A stretch of DNA of 64,000 bases, from contig JAHDBJ010000017.1 in the NCBI GenBank assembly GCA_020630435.1, forward strand, positions 1 through 64,000, given 5' to 3'. Position 1 is the first letter of the stretch. Each line of letters opens with the position of its first letter. The notes below the pieces were generated by a model, which was not told where the DNA came from, did not search any database, and was given only the letters and a program-made list of their open reading frames with translations. This DNA comes from Saprospiraceae bacterium (GTDB taxonomy: Bacteria > Bacteroidota > Bacteroidia > Chitinophagales > Saprospiraceae). The translations under genes and the position numbers were made by a program. Of the stretch, positions 18,161 through 27,771 are shown one piece after another.

Positions 18161-18772
18161 TTAATTTTTAGGTGCTTCTTCTTTTTTCATTTGAAAATTT
18201 AAAATATTCCCCATCTGATAACAAGTTCGACACCTTGGTTCATAACGATCTTTTTCTCCTAGAAGGACTGTGCCTTCTTCTGCAGATAAACGATAAGAAT
18301 GTACCGCCAAATTACCGCAGTGCGGACAGATAGCATGAACCTTTGTAATGTATTCAGCTATAGCCAATAAATTAGGCATAGGTCCAAAAGGCTCTCCTTT
18401 ATAATCCATATCTAAACCTGCAACGATAATACGAATTCCTCTAAGTACTAATTTTTCGCATACGCTTGGCAATTCCATATCAAAGAATTGTGCTTCATCA
18501 ATACCAATTACATCAAAACCATTTGCTAAGGTCAATATTTCTTTAGAAGAAGCTACTGGAGTAGAAAGAATTGCATTGGAATCATGTGACACTACTTTTA
18601 TATCATCATATCTTGTATCTAATTTAGGTTTAAAAATCTCTACTTTTTGGTTGGCAAACTTGGAGCGTTTTAAGCGACGGATAAGTTCTTCTGTTTTCCC
18701 TGAAAACATTGACCCACAAATGACTTCTATCCAGCCGCTTCGCTGACCTTTAAAATGAGGTTCTAAAAACAT
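18161..18772 (-). CDS. tdk: Thymidine kinase
   Basis: This 203-residue type II thymidine kinase phosphorylates thymidine in the dNTP salvage pathway. The P-loop [11 protein letters not shown] is at about residues 21-31, the DEAQF motif at about 93-97, and the zinc-binding pairs CPHC (about 147) and CRTC (about 181) hold the lasso domain. The C-terminal lysine/glutamate tail is variable. It is followed closely by the CYTH gene. Confidence 0.95.
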   Translation of the reverse strand: MFLEPHFKGQRSGWIEVICGSMFSGKTEELIRRLKRSKFANQKVEIFKPKLDTRYDDIKVVSHDSNAILSTPVASSKEILTLANGFDVIGIDEAQFFDMELPSVCEKLVLRGIRIIVAGLDMDYKGEPFGPMPNLLAIAEYITKVHAICPHCGNLAVHSYRLSAEEGTVLLGEKDRYEPRCRTCYQMGNILNFQMKKEEAPKN

Positions 18773-18810
18773 ATTAATATTTTTCTTCGTTTTTAATATA
18801 AAAAACTAAA

Positions 18811-18843
18811 TTTGGAACTCTTATTGCTGCCTAGATAACTTTG
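18811..18843 (+). promoter_or_regulatory. Promoter of the proline-rich protein gene (candidate)
   Basis: TTTG at 18811..18814 and TAACTTTG at 18836..18843 match the Bacteroidota boxes with a 21-base spacer, slightly long. The predicted transcript would start near 18849, upstream of both possible start codons of the next gene. Confidence 0.5.
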
Positions 18844-18861
18844 GCTAAAGTTAAATAGTGT

Positions 18862-19608
18862 GTGCTTCAAAATCTAAAATCAAAAATACGGTTTCATCAC
18901 CATAAAGCAAAAGTTCAGATGGATTTTCAAAAAGCAAAAATTTTATCTCAAAAAATTAATCGTCATTTAGAGATTATAAGTCTTGATAATAAAATTTCAA
19001 GTATTGAACGTGATCTAATGTTACAATACATTAGAGAATTTTATGAAATATTTTTAAATGAAACTGACGTTCCTAGTCCTAAGGTTGAAAAAAAGCTATA
19101 TACTCCACCCCCTACAATTGTTCCTCCCCCTCCTAAGCCCAAACCTAAACCCGTAATAGTCGAGCCGCCTAAACCTAAAAAAGTATCACCACCGCCACCA
19201 GTAGTCAAGGCACCACCACCAGTGGTCGAAAAACCTAAACCTACCCCAGTTTATGTTCCTCCTCCTAAGCCTAAACCTGCGCCTAAAAAGGCTTTAAATG
19301 CTGAACAAGAGGAATTATTTGAATACAAAGAGGCTAAAGAAATTTCGGAAAAACTAAGCCAATCAAAAATTAAAGATCTCAATAAAGCAATGGGCATCAA
19401 CGATAAGCTCCATTATATCAATGAATTGTTTGGCAAAGATAATAAAGCCTTTGATCAAGCCATTACCGCCTTAAATGGTTTAAACAGCTTTGAAGAAGCT
19501 AAGGTGTTTATCTCTGAGAAAGTTGCTCTTAAATATGACTGGACAAACAAACAAAAGAAGAAAAAGGCTATGGAATTTATAAAATTAGTACGTAGACGCT
19601 ACGATTAG
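18862..19608 (+). CDS. Proline-rich protein with conserved Bacteroidota C-terminal domain
   Basis: This 248-residue protein is of unknown function. Residues 1-70 are helical, residues about 75-145 form a low-complexity linker of PPP/PKPKP repeats, and the C-terminal 90 residues (INDKLHYINELFGKD...FEEAKVFIS...WTNKQKKKKAMEFIKLVRRRY) resemble a short helical tail found in many hypothetical Bacteroidota proteins. The start is uncertain: the frame opens with GTG at 18862 just after a stop, while the first ATG is at 18916. No signal peptide. A promoter-like pair lies upstream. Confidence 0.7.
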   Translation: MLQNLKSKIRFHHHKAKVQMDFQKAKILSQKINRHLEIISLDNKISSIERDLMLQYIREFYEIFLNETDVPSPKVEKKLYTPPPTIVPPPPKPKPKPVIVEPPKPKKVSPPPPVVKAPPPVVEKPKPTPVYVPPPKPKPAPKKALNAEQEELFEYKEAKEISEKLSQSKIKDLNKAMGINDKLHYINELFGKDNKAFDQAITALNGLNSFEEAKVFISEKVALKYDWTNKQKKKKAMEFIKLVRRRYD

Positions 19609-19635
19609 TCATAAAACCTATATACTGTTTCAAAA

Positions 19636-20544
19636 ATGAGCATTTCCTCTATTTTTTTTATAAAAATACTGCAGTTAGTAGGAATAAAAAAAGATTTTCA
19701 AAAAGAAAATTTTGATTATAAAAACTTAAGGAAAAATGATGTTAAGAATATCCCTTGGTTATTTAAACGAAAGCTTACAATAACTAAATTCTATAAAGGA
19801 GAAACTGTCATTACAAACCTACTCCCTAAAAATCAGCATAAAGGAAATAACTTTCAAATTCTATATATCCCTGGTGGAGCTTTTGTTTCGGGACCAACAC
19901 TATTTCAATGGAGCTTCCTTAAAAATATTAGTTTAAAAACAGGGCTTGAAACAAGTATGATTGATTATCCTAAAGCTCCTGAACATAATATCACATCTAT
20001 TACAAACATCATTGATACTATTTATAACGATTTTATAGCGCAATATCCCGAAAAAAAATTGATTTTAATAGGTGATTCAGTTGGTGCAAATCTAATCTTA
20101 AGTCTTTGTCAAAGACTGATTGCATTAAATAAAAAACTTCCTATGTTGAACGTGTTGATTACCCCTGTATTTGACGCTAGTTTATCGAATCCTGAAATCG
20201 AGAAAATCGATGCCTACGACCCAATGTTAAGCAAAAACGGAGCTCTTGCCGCTAAAAAACTTTGTGCCACTGGTCTTGACTTGAAAGATGAGCTAATTTC
20301 GCCTCTATATGGTAGTTTTAATAAATTACCAGAAACGATACTTTTACTAGGAGGAAAAGATATTATGTATCCTGATGGAAAAATAGCCGAGACTAAATTT
20401 ATTAAGAATGGTGTTAAACTTCACCTTATTGAAGATAAAGAAATGATACATATTTGGCCTTTATTACCAATCATGCAGGAATCAAAAACCGCAAAAAACA
20501 AAATCATTGACCATATTAAACAAATCATATTTAAGAAAAACTAG
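19636..20544 (+). CDS. Alpha/beta hydrolase (HSL-like esterase family)
   Basis: This 302-residue protein has the alpha/beta hydrolase fold of the hormone-sensitive-lipase type. The oxyanion loop is YIPGGAFVSGP (about residue 78), the nucleophile elbow IGDSVGANL (Ser about 150), the acid lies in LLLGGKDIMYPDG and the His in EMIHIWPLLP. It should cleave a short acyl ester; the substrate is unknown. It begins 27 bases after the proline-rich gene and is followed after 8 bases by a small membrane protein gene, suggesting a three-gene unit. Confidence 0.85.
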   Translation: MSISSIFFIKILQLVGIKKDFQKENFDYKNLRKNDVKNIPWLFKRKLTITKFYKGETVITNLLPKNQHKGNNFQILYIPGGAFVSGPTLFQWSFLKNISLKTGLETSMIDYPKAPEHNITSITNIIDTIYNDFIAQYPEKKLILIGDSVGANLILSLCQRLIALNKKLPMLNVLITPVFDASLSNPEIEKIDAYDPMLSKNGALAAKKLCATGLDLKDELISPLYGSFNKLPETILLLGGKDIMYPDGKIAETKFIKNGVKLHLIEDKEMIHIWPLLPIMQESKTAKNKIIDHIKQIIFKKN

Positions 20545-20552
20545 AAAGTGAG

Positions 20553-20987
20553 ATGAGGTCAAAAATTAAAGCGAGCCTATTTGCTTATCATCTTTTTATA
20601 ATACTATTAGTAGGAGGACTATCTGGAGGTATGCTGTATGATTTAGGAGCAAATATTCCTCTTTGGAGCAAAATCATTTTAATAATCATACTCATTTGTT
20701 ATCCTCCATTTGTCATTTATTCATACTTAAAAATTCCAATAATATGGGTCAAAGAAAATAAAATCATTGAACAATCTTTTCAAGAAAAAAAAGAAATCAA
20801 CTTTGATGATATTCTAGAAATAACACCATCAAAGTTTTTGAATAAAATATATAAAATTGGAATATATTATTCCATTCAATCAAAGGATGATCTAGTCATT
20901 AACATTCCACTTAAAGTATATAAAAATGAAATGGAATTATTACAACAAATAGAAACTAAATATAAAATCTATAAATCAATAATTTAG
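20553..20987 (+). CDS. Small membrane protein with two N-terminal helices
   Basis: This 144-residue protein is not recognised. Two hydrophobic helices (about residues 10-32 and 38-60) are followed by a soluble beta-rich part (KENKIIEQSFQEKKEINFDDILEITPSKF...) that resembles a bacterial PH-like domain in layout, though this is only an impression. It lies 8 bases after the esterase gene and probably shares its transcript. It converges with the SDR gene. Confidence 0.6.
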   Translation: MRSKIKASLFAYHLFIILLVGGLSGGMLYDLGANIPLWSKIILIIILICYPPFVIYSYLKIPIIWVKENKIIEQSFQEKKEINFDDILEITPSKFLNKIYKIGIYYSIQSKDDLVINIPLKVYKNEMELLQQIETKYKIYKSII

Positions 20988-20991
20988 ACCA

Positions 20992-21738
20992 TTAAGCCGT
21001 TAATCCCCCATCGACTGTTAACTCAGACCCTGTAATAAATCCTGCATCAGGACCTGCTAGAAAAGCTACAGCCACAGCAATTTCGTGCGGTGTCCCATAT
21101 CTTCCTAGTGGATTAAGTGTTTTTTGATATGCTGCAAAATCATTATCAGGAACATCGGGGTTCATATCTGTATTAATACTACCTGGATGCACTGTATTGA
21201 CAGTAATCTGTCTGCTAGCCAATTCTTTCGCCCAAGAACGACTCAGCCCTGCAACAGCAGCTTTAGTAGCCCCATAAGCACTAGCTCCTGGAAAAGCATA
21301 ATGTGCAACAGAAGAACCAATGTTAATAACTCTACCGTGATCATTCAAATGCGGTACTGCTGCTCGAGTAGTTTCATAAACGCCCCTCACATTTAAGTTA
21401 AAATTCGTTTCATAAATATCTACACCACTTTCTGCTAAAGTCCCTGTAGAAAACACCCCTGCATTATTAACTAAAATATCTATACCAGCTCCCCAATATT
21501 GAATAACATTTTCAACCAATTGACTAGGAGCATTAGAGTTAGATCCGTCTGCCTGAAATGCGACTGCATCACCTCCCTCTCCTTTAATTTCTTCGACAAC
21601 TTGTTGAGCCTGTTCTCTACTACGATTATAAGAAATAGCTACTTTTGCACCCTGTTTTGCTAAAAGTTTAGCAGTAGCCGCACCAATACCTCTTGAGCCT
21701 CCAGTCACTAAAGCAATTTTATTTGATAAGTTTGACAT
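20992..21738 (-). CDS. SDR family oxidoreductase
   Basis: This 248-residue classical short-chain dehydrogenase has the cofactor motif TGGSRGIGAA (residues 13-22), NNAGV (about 91), the catalytic Ser in INIGSSVAHYA and the YGATK Tyr/Lys pair (about 155-159), then HPGSINTDM and a GGL terminus. AISYNRS after the second strand suggests NADP preference. The sequence resembles the 3-oxoacyl-ACP reductase-like group; the substrate is not known. Confidence 0.9.
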   Translation of the reverse strand: MSNLSNKIALVTGGSRGIGAATAKLLAKQGAKVAISYNRSREQAQQVVEEIKGEGGDAVAFQADGSNSNAPSQLVENVIQYWGAGIDILVNNAGVFSTGTLAESGVDIYETNFNLNVRGVYETTRAAVPHLNDHGRVINIGSSVAHYAFPGASAYGATKAAVAGLSRSWAKELASRQITVNTVHPGSINTDMNPDVPDNDFAAYQKTLNPLGRYGTPHEIAVAVAFLAGPDAGFITGSELTVDGGLTA

Positions 21739-21900
21739 AATTTATATTTTTTATAAAAAATTGTGTTAATCAATATTATTGAAACAAGCATAAATATATA
21801 AAGTTTCTTAAGTGTTAATTTTTATATCCTTTTTTAAAATTGAATATTTCTAGTGTAATTTTTTATAAAAAAAAATTACTTTTTTGTAAAAAAAGATAAC

Positions 21901-21908
21901 TAAGTTTG
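21901..21908 (+). promoter_or_regulatory. -7 element of the RND efflux operon (candidate)
   Basis: TAAGTTTG matches TAnnTTTG, 52 bases before the adaptor gene. The nearest TTTG upstream (21883..21886) is only 14 bases away, shorter than usual, so the promoter call is tentative. Confidence 0.4.
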
Positions 21909-21959
21909 GTCTAATATGTTCAATAATAATACAGAACACACTTATTTAAACATCAAAAC

Positions 21960-23129
21960 ATGACGACCAAACGTATTATTGCTACTATTATTACGTTCCT
22001 AGTTGGAGTAGCAGCATTGGGGTTCTCTTACATGATATTTAAAAATGTTTCAGAATTAATTACTTCACCTTCTGAAGAAGCTATAGATACTACGCTGACT
22101 GCTCCGCCCCAATCAAAGACGATTCCTACTACACCACTTAGAAACATCAAAGTAAAGCCTATAAAAAACCAACGATTACAATCAGGCATTTCGGCACAGG
22201 GTCGTTTAAGAGCATACGATAAAGTTGATTTAGTCGCAGAAATCCCAGGCATGATGCGCCCTAAAATTAAACCCTTCAAAATTGGAACTCGATATAAAAA
22301 AGGAGAAACGATTTTTGAAGTTGATAACGAAGAAGCAAAGCTGAACCTCCAAGCGCAAAAAGCACAGCTCCAAACCGTTTTAACCCAAATGATGCCTGAC
22401 TTAAAAATTGATATGCCTAGTGGATTTGAACACTGGAAAAAATACCTAGATAATTTTAATGTAAATCAAACACTCAGACCTTTTCCTAAGCCAAGTTCAG
22501 AACAAGAAGCCTATTATGTTTCTTTGAAAGGTATTCACAGTCAATATTATACAATCAAGAGTGGAGAATTACGATTGACTAAATATAACGTGACTGCGCC
22601 TTTTGATGGAATTATCACACAAGCATTTGTTGGAGATAGTGGCTATCTTCGTGCAGGCGCACCACTAGGAACAATTATGAATACATCTGCTTATGAATTA
22701 GAAGCAGCCATACCTGTGGCAGATTTAAAATCTATACGAATCGGGCGCTCCGTAAAAGTAGTATCCGATGATTCTAATAAATCATGGTCAGGAACAGTCG
22801 TCCGAATAGGAGACATTATTGAACCAACAACTCAAATGGCTACTGTATATATCACGTTAAATGGACAAGACTTAAGAGAGGGGCAATATCTACGAGCAAT
22901 TATTAATCATTCAACGAGCAAACAAGCAAGTACAATTGATAATGATTTGATAGTTGATGGAAATAAAGTTTATGTTGTACAGGATTCAGTCGTAATATTA
23001 ATCCCAATTCAAGTAATAAAAATAGAAGGAAATAATGCAGTAGTAAAAGGTTTAAAAGATAATGCCTTGCTCATCACAGATCAATCTCGTTCTTTAAAAG
23101 AAGGAGAAAAAATCATTCCTATAAACTAA
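21960..23129 (+). CDS. RND efflux periplasmic adaptor (HlyD/MFP family)
   Basis: This 389-residue membrane fusion protein has an N-terminal signal-anchor (residues 7-28), a lipoyl/barrel-sandwich half-motif (AYDKVDLVAEIPGMMRPK...KGETIFEVDNEEAKL), a short alpha-hairpin, the second half-motif (YNVTAPFDGIITQAFVGDSGYLRAGAPLGTI) and beta-barrel plus membrane-proximal domains. It links the inner-membrane pump to a TolC channel. It is first in a three-gene operon with 19 bases to the pump gene. No transcription regulator is adjacent. Confidence 0.93.
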   Translation: MTTKRIIATIITFLVGVAALGFSYMIFKNVSELITSPSEEAIDTTLTAPPQSKTIPTTPLRNIKVKPIKNQRLQSGISAQGRLRAYDKVDLVAEIPGMMRPKIKPFKIGTRYKKGETIFEVDNEEAKLNLQAQKAQLQTVLTQMMPDLKIDMPSGFEHWKKYLDNFNVNQTLRPFPKPSSEQEAYYVSLKGIHSQYYTIKSGELRLTKYNVTAPFDGIITQAFVGDSGYLRAGAPLGTIMNTSAYELEAAIPVADLKSIRIGRSVKVVSDDSNKSWSGTVVRIGDIIEPTTQMATVYITLNGQDLREGQYLRAIINHSTSKQASTIDNDLIVDGNKVYVVQDSVVILIPIQVIKIEGNNAVVKGLKDNALLITDQSRSLKEGEKIIPIN

Positions 23130-23148
23130 CCATTCCAACCTCACTGAA

Positions 23149-26100
23149 ATGAAAGGAATAATTACATATTTTATAAAATTTCCAGTAGCCGGAAATCTAC
23201 TAATGTTTACCTTATTGGTTGGAGGAATATTTGGAGCATCTATGATGAAATCCACTTTCTTTCCCGAAACTCCTGATGATACTATACGAGTTCAAGCCAT
23301 TTACCCAGGATCATCACCTGAAGAAATAGAAGAAGGTATCGTTTTAAAAATCGAAGAAGAACTAAAAGGACTAGAAGGAGTAGAAAAAATAACGTCTTCT
23401 TCACAAGAAAACCTAGGGATCGTAACGATTAAAGTTTTAAAAAGATACGATGCTAATGATGTTATTCAGGATGTTCGAAATGCAGTTGATGCGATTTCCT
23501 CTTTTCCCTCAGGTATGGAACCTGTTACTGTCTTTGTAACAGAAAATACAGATTTTGCGATTGCATTTGGACTCAGTAGCGATACTGATTTGAAAACGAT
23601 TAAAGAAGAAATAAGGAGAATAGAAGATGAATTGAGAACACAGGTGGGCGTTACAAATATCACAATAAGTGGTTTTCCTGATGAAGAGATTGAGATCGCC
23701 TTTAAAGAAGATGCCCTTAGAAAATATAGAATGACTTTCGCAGAAGCAGCACTTGCTGTCCGAAGTTCTAACTTAATTACAACAGGGGGAACGATAAAAG
23801 GAGCAGAAGAAGAATTGTTAATAAGAGCAGAAAATAAAAAATATACAGCCAATGAACTTCGAGATATTGTAGTACGTACTTCTTCTAATGGAAGTGTCAT
23901 TCGACTTAGCGATGTAGCACGAATTCGGGATAAATGGTCTGATAATCCTAACCGAGAATTTATTGATGGTAAAACTGCCGTTATTCTCAATGTTTTTCAT
24001 ACTAAAACACAAGATGTACTTACGATATGCGACGATGTAAAAGCCTATTTTAAAAAATACAATAAAAACAATACCACCTATAGAGCTACCATGCTTAGAG
24101 ATAGTTCTATTGCCTTAAATCAACGTATTGGGCTGCTCGTCAATAATGGACTAATGGGCTTCTTGATAGTCATGATACTATTGGCCATGTTTTTAAATTG
24201 GCGATTAGCCTTTTGGGTGGCTATTGCCATTCCTATTTCGTTTGCAGGAATGTTCATCTTTGCGCCTATTGTCGGACAAACGATCAATGTTATTTCATTA
24301 TTTGGGATGATACTCGTTATTGGAATTCTCGTAGATGATGGAATTGTGATTTCTGAAAATATATACCAGTTATACGAGAAGGGAATGGATAGAACTCAAG
24401 CCGCTATAGAAGGAACAATGAGTGTTTTACCTGCGGTAACAGCCGCCATTATTACCACCATGATTGCCTTTAGTTGTTTCTTCTTTTTGGATGGAAACAT
24501 TGGTAGCTTTTTTACTTCAATGGCCGTAATAGTCATCTTTTCTTTGCTCTTTTCTCTAGTAGAAGGAGCTTTGATTTTACCTGCCCATGTAGCACATTCT
24601 AAAGCCTTACAAAAAGGACTAAAAAAGAATATCGTATCAAGAGCATTAGATAGTTTCATGTTATTTTTAAGAGATAAACTATATTACCCAGTTTTGCGGT
24701 TGTTTACCCTCAATTTCCTTACAGCATTGTCCATGTTGTTTATTATGGTAGCTTGTTTAATCCTTTCGTTTACTGCAATGAAAGGCGGCTATGTAAAAAA
24801 CACCTTCTTCCCTCAAATCCCTTTTGATGCGATAAATGCTACGTTAAAGATGCCTGCGGGGACAGCCGAATCCATTACTAATCAAAATCTTCAAACCATA
24901 GAAAATGCCGTTTGGATAGTTAATGATGAGTTATCTGAAAAATTGTATAATAATGAATATCAATTAATCCAGTCTGTCCAAAAAACAGTAGGCCCGACAA
25001 CCTATGATGGTCGATTGACCATCAATATGGTCGATGCAGAACGTCGAGGCAACCAAATTTCTGAACGAGAAATCGCCAATCGCATTAAAAAAATCGTAGG
25101 AACAATTCCTAATGCTGAAACTTTTTCTATGCAAAATGTATCGGTTTTTGGTTTGGCAATTGATGTCTCTTTATTGAGTGAGAACAACGACGAATTGCAA
25201 AAAGCAGTCGAAGAATTAAAAACAGCACTTTTGAAAGATGCGGATTATAAAGATGTACAAGACGACAACCAAGAAGGACTCCGAGAAGTCAACATTCAAT
25301 TGAATGATAAAGCAAAGTTTTTAGGGTTGAATCTGAGTGATGTTGTAGGACAAGTACGGCAAGGTTTCTTCGGAAACGAAGTGCAGCGTCTACAACGAGG
25401 TCGAGATGAGGTCAAAGTGTGGGTTCGTTATGAAAATAGCGATCGTTCAAGCATTGAAAAATTGAAAGATATGCGTGTACGATTTGTCGATGGTCGAGCG
25501 TTCGTTTTATCAGACATTACTGAGTTTAGCATTGAAAGAGGGATTGTAAACATTCGGCATTTGAATGGAAAACGAGTGATTAGAGTAACCTCTGATGTGT
25601 CATCTGATCAAGTGAGTGTTGCGGAAGCCAACGATAAGGTCAACAATGAAATGCTTCCTGCTATACTAGCCAAATATCCTAGTGTATCGATAGATTATGG
25701 AGGGCAAAAGGAAGAACAGTTAAAAATGCAAAACTCTGTAGGAATCGTAATGCCTGTTATTTTATTTTTAATGTTTTTATGTATTGCAGTAGTCTTCAGA
25801 TCAGTTAGTCAATCAGCAATTGTCTTTTTCTTAATCCCCTTTTCATTTATTGGAGTGGTGATGGGACACTATATTATGGATAAACCCATTAGTATCCTCT
25901 CTTCTCTGGGCGTCATTGCCTTGATTGGAATATTAGTAAATGATGCCCTAGTCTATATTGCTCGATACAATGATTTGATAGCAACTGGCGAAACACAACA
26001 GTCCGCCATAGTAGAAGCAAGTGTTAGTCGTTTTAGACCAATTGTTTTAACCTCAATCACAACGGTTGCAGGTTTACTTCCTTTACTTTTTGAAAAAAGT

Positions 26101-26382
26101 ACGCAAGCACAGTTTTTAATACCTATGGGAATTTCTGTGGCATTTGGGTTAATGATTATTACGGTTATTATTCTATTATTACTACCAGCTTTAATTGTGA
26201 TTTTAAATCGTATAAAATGGGCGATGGCATGGAGTCTTTCTGTAGTAATAGAAAAAAAAGAAATTCATTATAGTGCTGTCGAACCGCACTACCCAGGAGA
26301 ACGGCATTGGATATTTGGTTTATTTTCTGCCCTTTTTGGTATTTTAATTTTAATCTTTATTTATAAAATGAAGTTTGGATAA
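23149..26382 (+). CDS. RND efflux transporter permease (AcrB/MexF-like)
   Basis: This 1077-residue protein has the full RND layout: TM1 near residues 12-32, a large periplasmic porter/docking loop, TM2-6 (about 335-500), TM7, a second periplasmic loop and TM8-12 (about 870-1020). The proton-relay aspartates lie in GILVDDGIVISENIY (TM4). FPETPDDTIRVQAIYPGSSPEEIEE is typical of the acriflavin-resistance permease family. The C-terminal extension ends with an extra hydrophobic helix. The substrate is unknown. Confidence 0.95.
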   Translation: MKGIITYFIKFPVAGNLLMFTLLVGGIFGASMMKSTFFPETPDDTIRVQAIYPGSSPEEIEEGIVLKIEEELKGLEGVEKITSSSQENLGIVTIKVLKRYDANDVIQDVRNAVDAISSFPSGMEPVTVFVTENTDFAIAFGLSSDTDLKTIKEEIRRIEDELRTQVGVTNITISGFPDEEIEIAFKEDALRKYRMTFAEAALAVRSSNLITTGGTIKGAEEELLIRAENKKYTANELRDIVVRTSSNGSVIRLSDVARIRDKWSDNPNREFIDGKTAVILNVFHTKTQDVLTICDDVKAYFKKYNKNNTTYRATMLRDSSIALNQRIGLLVNNGLMGFLIVMILLAMFLNWRLAFWVAIAIPISFAGMFIFAPIVGQTINVISLFGMILVIGILVDDGIVISENIYQLYEKGMDRTQAAIEGTMSVLPAVTAAIITTMIAFSCFFFLDGNIGSFFTSMAVIVIFSLLFSLVEGALILPAHVAHSKALQKGLKKNIVSRALDSFMLFLRDKLYYPVLRLFTLNFLTALSMLFIMVACLILSFTAMKGGYVKNTFFPQIPFDAINATLKMPAGTAESITNQNLQTIENAVWIVNDELSEKLYNNEYQLIQSVQKTVGPTTYDGRLTINMVDAERRGNQISEREIANRIKKIVGTIPNAETFSMQNVSVFGLAIDVSLLSENNDELQKAVEELKTALLKDADYKDVQDDNQEGLREVNIQLNDKAKFLGLNLSDVVGQVRQGFFGNEVQRLQRGRDEVKVWVRYENSDRSSIEKLKDMRVRFVDGRAFVLSDITEFSIERGIVNIRHLNGKRVIRVTSDVSSDQVSVAEANDKVNNEMLPAILAKYPSVSIDYGGQKEEQLKMQNSVGIVMPVILFLMFLCIAVVFRSVSQSAIVFFLIPFSFIGVVMGHYIMDKPISILSSLGVIALIGILVNDALVYIARYNDLIATGETQQSAIVEASVSRFRPIVLTSITTVAGLLPLLFEKSTQAQFLIPMGISVAFGLMIITVIILLLLPALIVILNRIKWAMAWSLSVVIEKKEIHYSAVEPHYPGERHWIFGLFSALFGILILIFIYKMKFG

Positions 26383-26425
26383 GAAAGCCTTTTGGCATTG
26401 AAAAACTTTATATTTTTTTAAAATT

Positions 26426-27757
26426 ATGGTAAGAAAAATAATTCTTTGTTCATTTTTTTTTGTGCTTATCTCTAAAGTAAACGCTCAACAATTCATAAGT
26501 TTATCTGAAGCAATTGAAATTGGTCTTGAAAATAATTATCAAATTAAAATTACAGAAAAACAAGTCGAAATCGCTTCTAGTAACAACACTCTAAAAAATA
26601 CGGGAAAGTACCCAACTGTAGATTTTAATTTAAATTCCAATAATACCTTCCGACATTCTAATAATCCTGCTTCTTTTAATCCCAAAATAAGTACATACAA
26701 TAGCGGACTAACACCTAGCATTGATGGACAATGGATACTCTTTAACGGATTTAAGTTTGATATTAATAAACAACAGCTAGAAGTACTAGAACTGCAAAGT
26801 AACGCTCAAGTAAAAATTGCAGTAGAACGAACGATTCAAAGTATTATGTTATCATACTACCAAGCAATCATACAAAAAGAACAACTCAAAACCCTAGAAG
26901 AAGTTCTAAACCTTTCTAGAGATCGGATTCAATATCAGGAAATTAGAAAATCTTTTGGTCAAGGTGGCAAATACGATATGTTACAAACTTCTAATGCTTT
27001 CTTAAATGATTCTACAACTTTACTTATTCAAAAAAACAACTACGAAACAACGCTGTTGAACTTAAAACTAGCAATGGGCATTGATAATTTAGGAATACGA
27101 TATGAACCAAATGAAACACTAGATTTCAATACCAAACAATACGTCTATCAAGATTTAGAACAGGAGCTATTTTCAAAAAATATTAATTTAAAACAGCTTT
27201 ACATTTCTCAAAGTATGAGTGCTTTGAATACTAAACTCAGCGAGGCAGATAGGTATCCTACACTAGCACTTCGAGGAGGAGTTTCGTTTACCGAAAATAT
27301 CTACTGGCAAAGTGGCAATAATCCCATTACTCAAGAAGCTTATGGTTCGGACTTTAGTAATAATTTTAATGTGTATGCCAATGCAACACTTAGCTATAAT
27401 CTTTTTGATGCAGGTAGGAGAAAACGGAATATCGAAAATGCTAAAATTGAAGAAGAAATCGCCCAATTTAATATTGACGATCTAAAACGAAGCCTGTCTA
27501 ACGAGTTAAAAATCACACTACAAAACTACAACAATCAATTAGAGTTGCTACGTTTAACCGACAAGCTCATCAATAACGCTTCGGAGAATTTAAAAATCTC
27601 TGCCGAACGTTTCAAAAGCGGTCAAATCTCCTCTTTTGATTATCGTGCCGTACAAGTCGCCTATATGAATGCCGTACAAGCTAGATTGAATGCTTTATTC
27701 AACCTTAAAACAACGGAAATTGGATTGATTCGTTTGATTGGAGGATTAGTACGATAA
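26426..27757 (+). CDS. TolC-family outer membrane efflux channel
   Basis: This 443-residue protein carries a signal peptide (residues 1-20, cleavage after NA) and the two long helical-hairpin repeats of TolC: SLSEAIEIGLENNYQIKI near the start and FRHSN...LSYNLFDAGRRKRNIENAKIE in the second half, ending with ISAERFKSGQISSFDYR. It would trimerise in the outer membrane and complete the tripartite pump with the preceding two genes (43-base spacer). It converges with a lipoprotein gene 14 bases away. Confidence 0.93.
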   Translation: MVRKIILCSFFFVLISKVNAQQFISLSEAIEIGLENNYQIKITEKQVEIASSNNTLKNTGKYPTVDFNLNSNNTFRHSNNPASFNPKISTYNSGLTPSIDGQWILFNGFKFDINKQQLEVLELQSNAQVKIAVERTIQSIMLSYYQAIIQKEQLKTLEEVLNLSRDRIQYQEIRKSFGQGGKYDMLQTSNAFLNDSTTLLIQKNNYETTLLNLKLAMGIDNLGIRYEPNETLDFNTKQYVYQDLEQELFSKNINLKQLYISQSMSALNTKLSEADRYPTLALRGGVSFTENIYWQSGNNPITQEAYGSDFSNNFNVYANATLSYNLFDAGRRKRNIENAKIEEEIAQFNIDDLKRSLSNELKITLQNYNNQLELLRLTDKLINNASENLKISAERFKSGQISSFDYRAVQVAYMNAVQARLNALFNLKTTEIGLIRLIGGLVR

Positions 27758-27771
27758 ATTCAGAGTTATCA

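Noticed and set aside
23466-23990. 174-residue minus-strand ORF inside the RND pump gene
   Set aside because: Antisense shadow of a conserved coding region with no domain or start signal.
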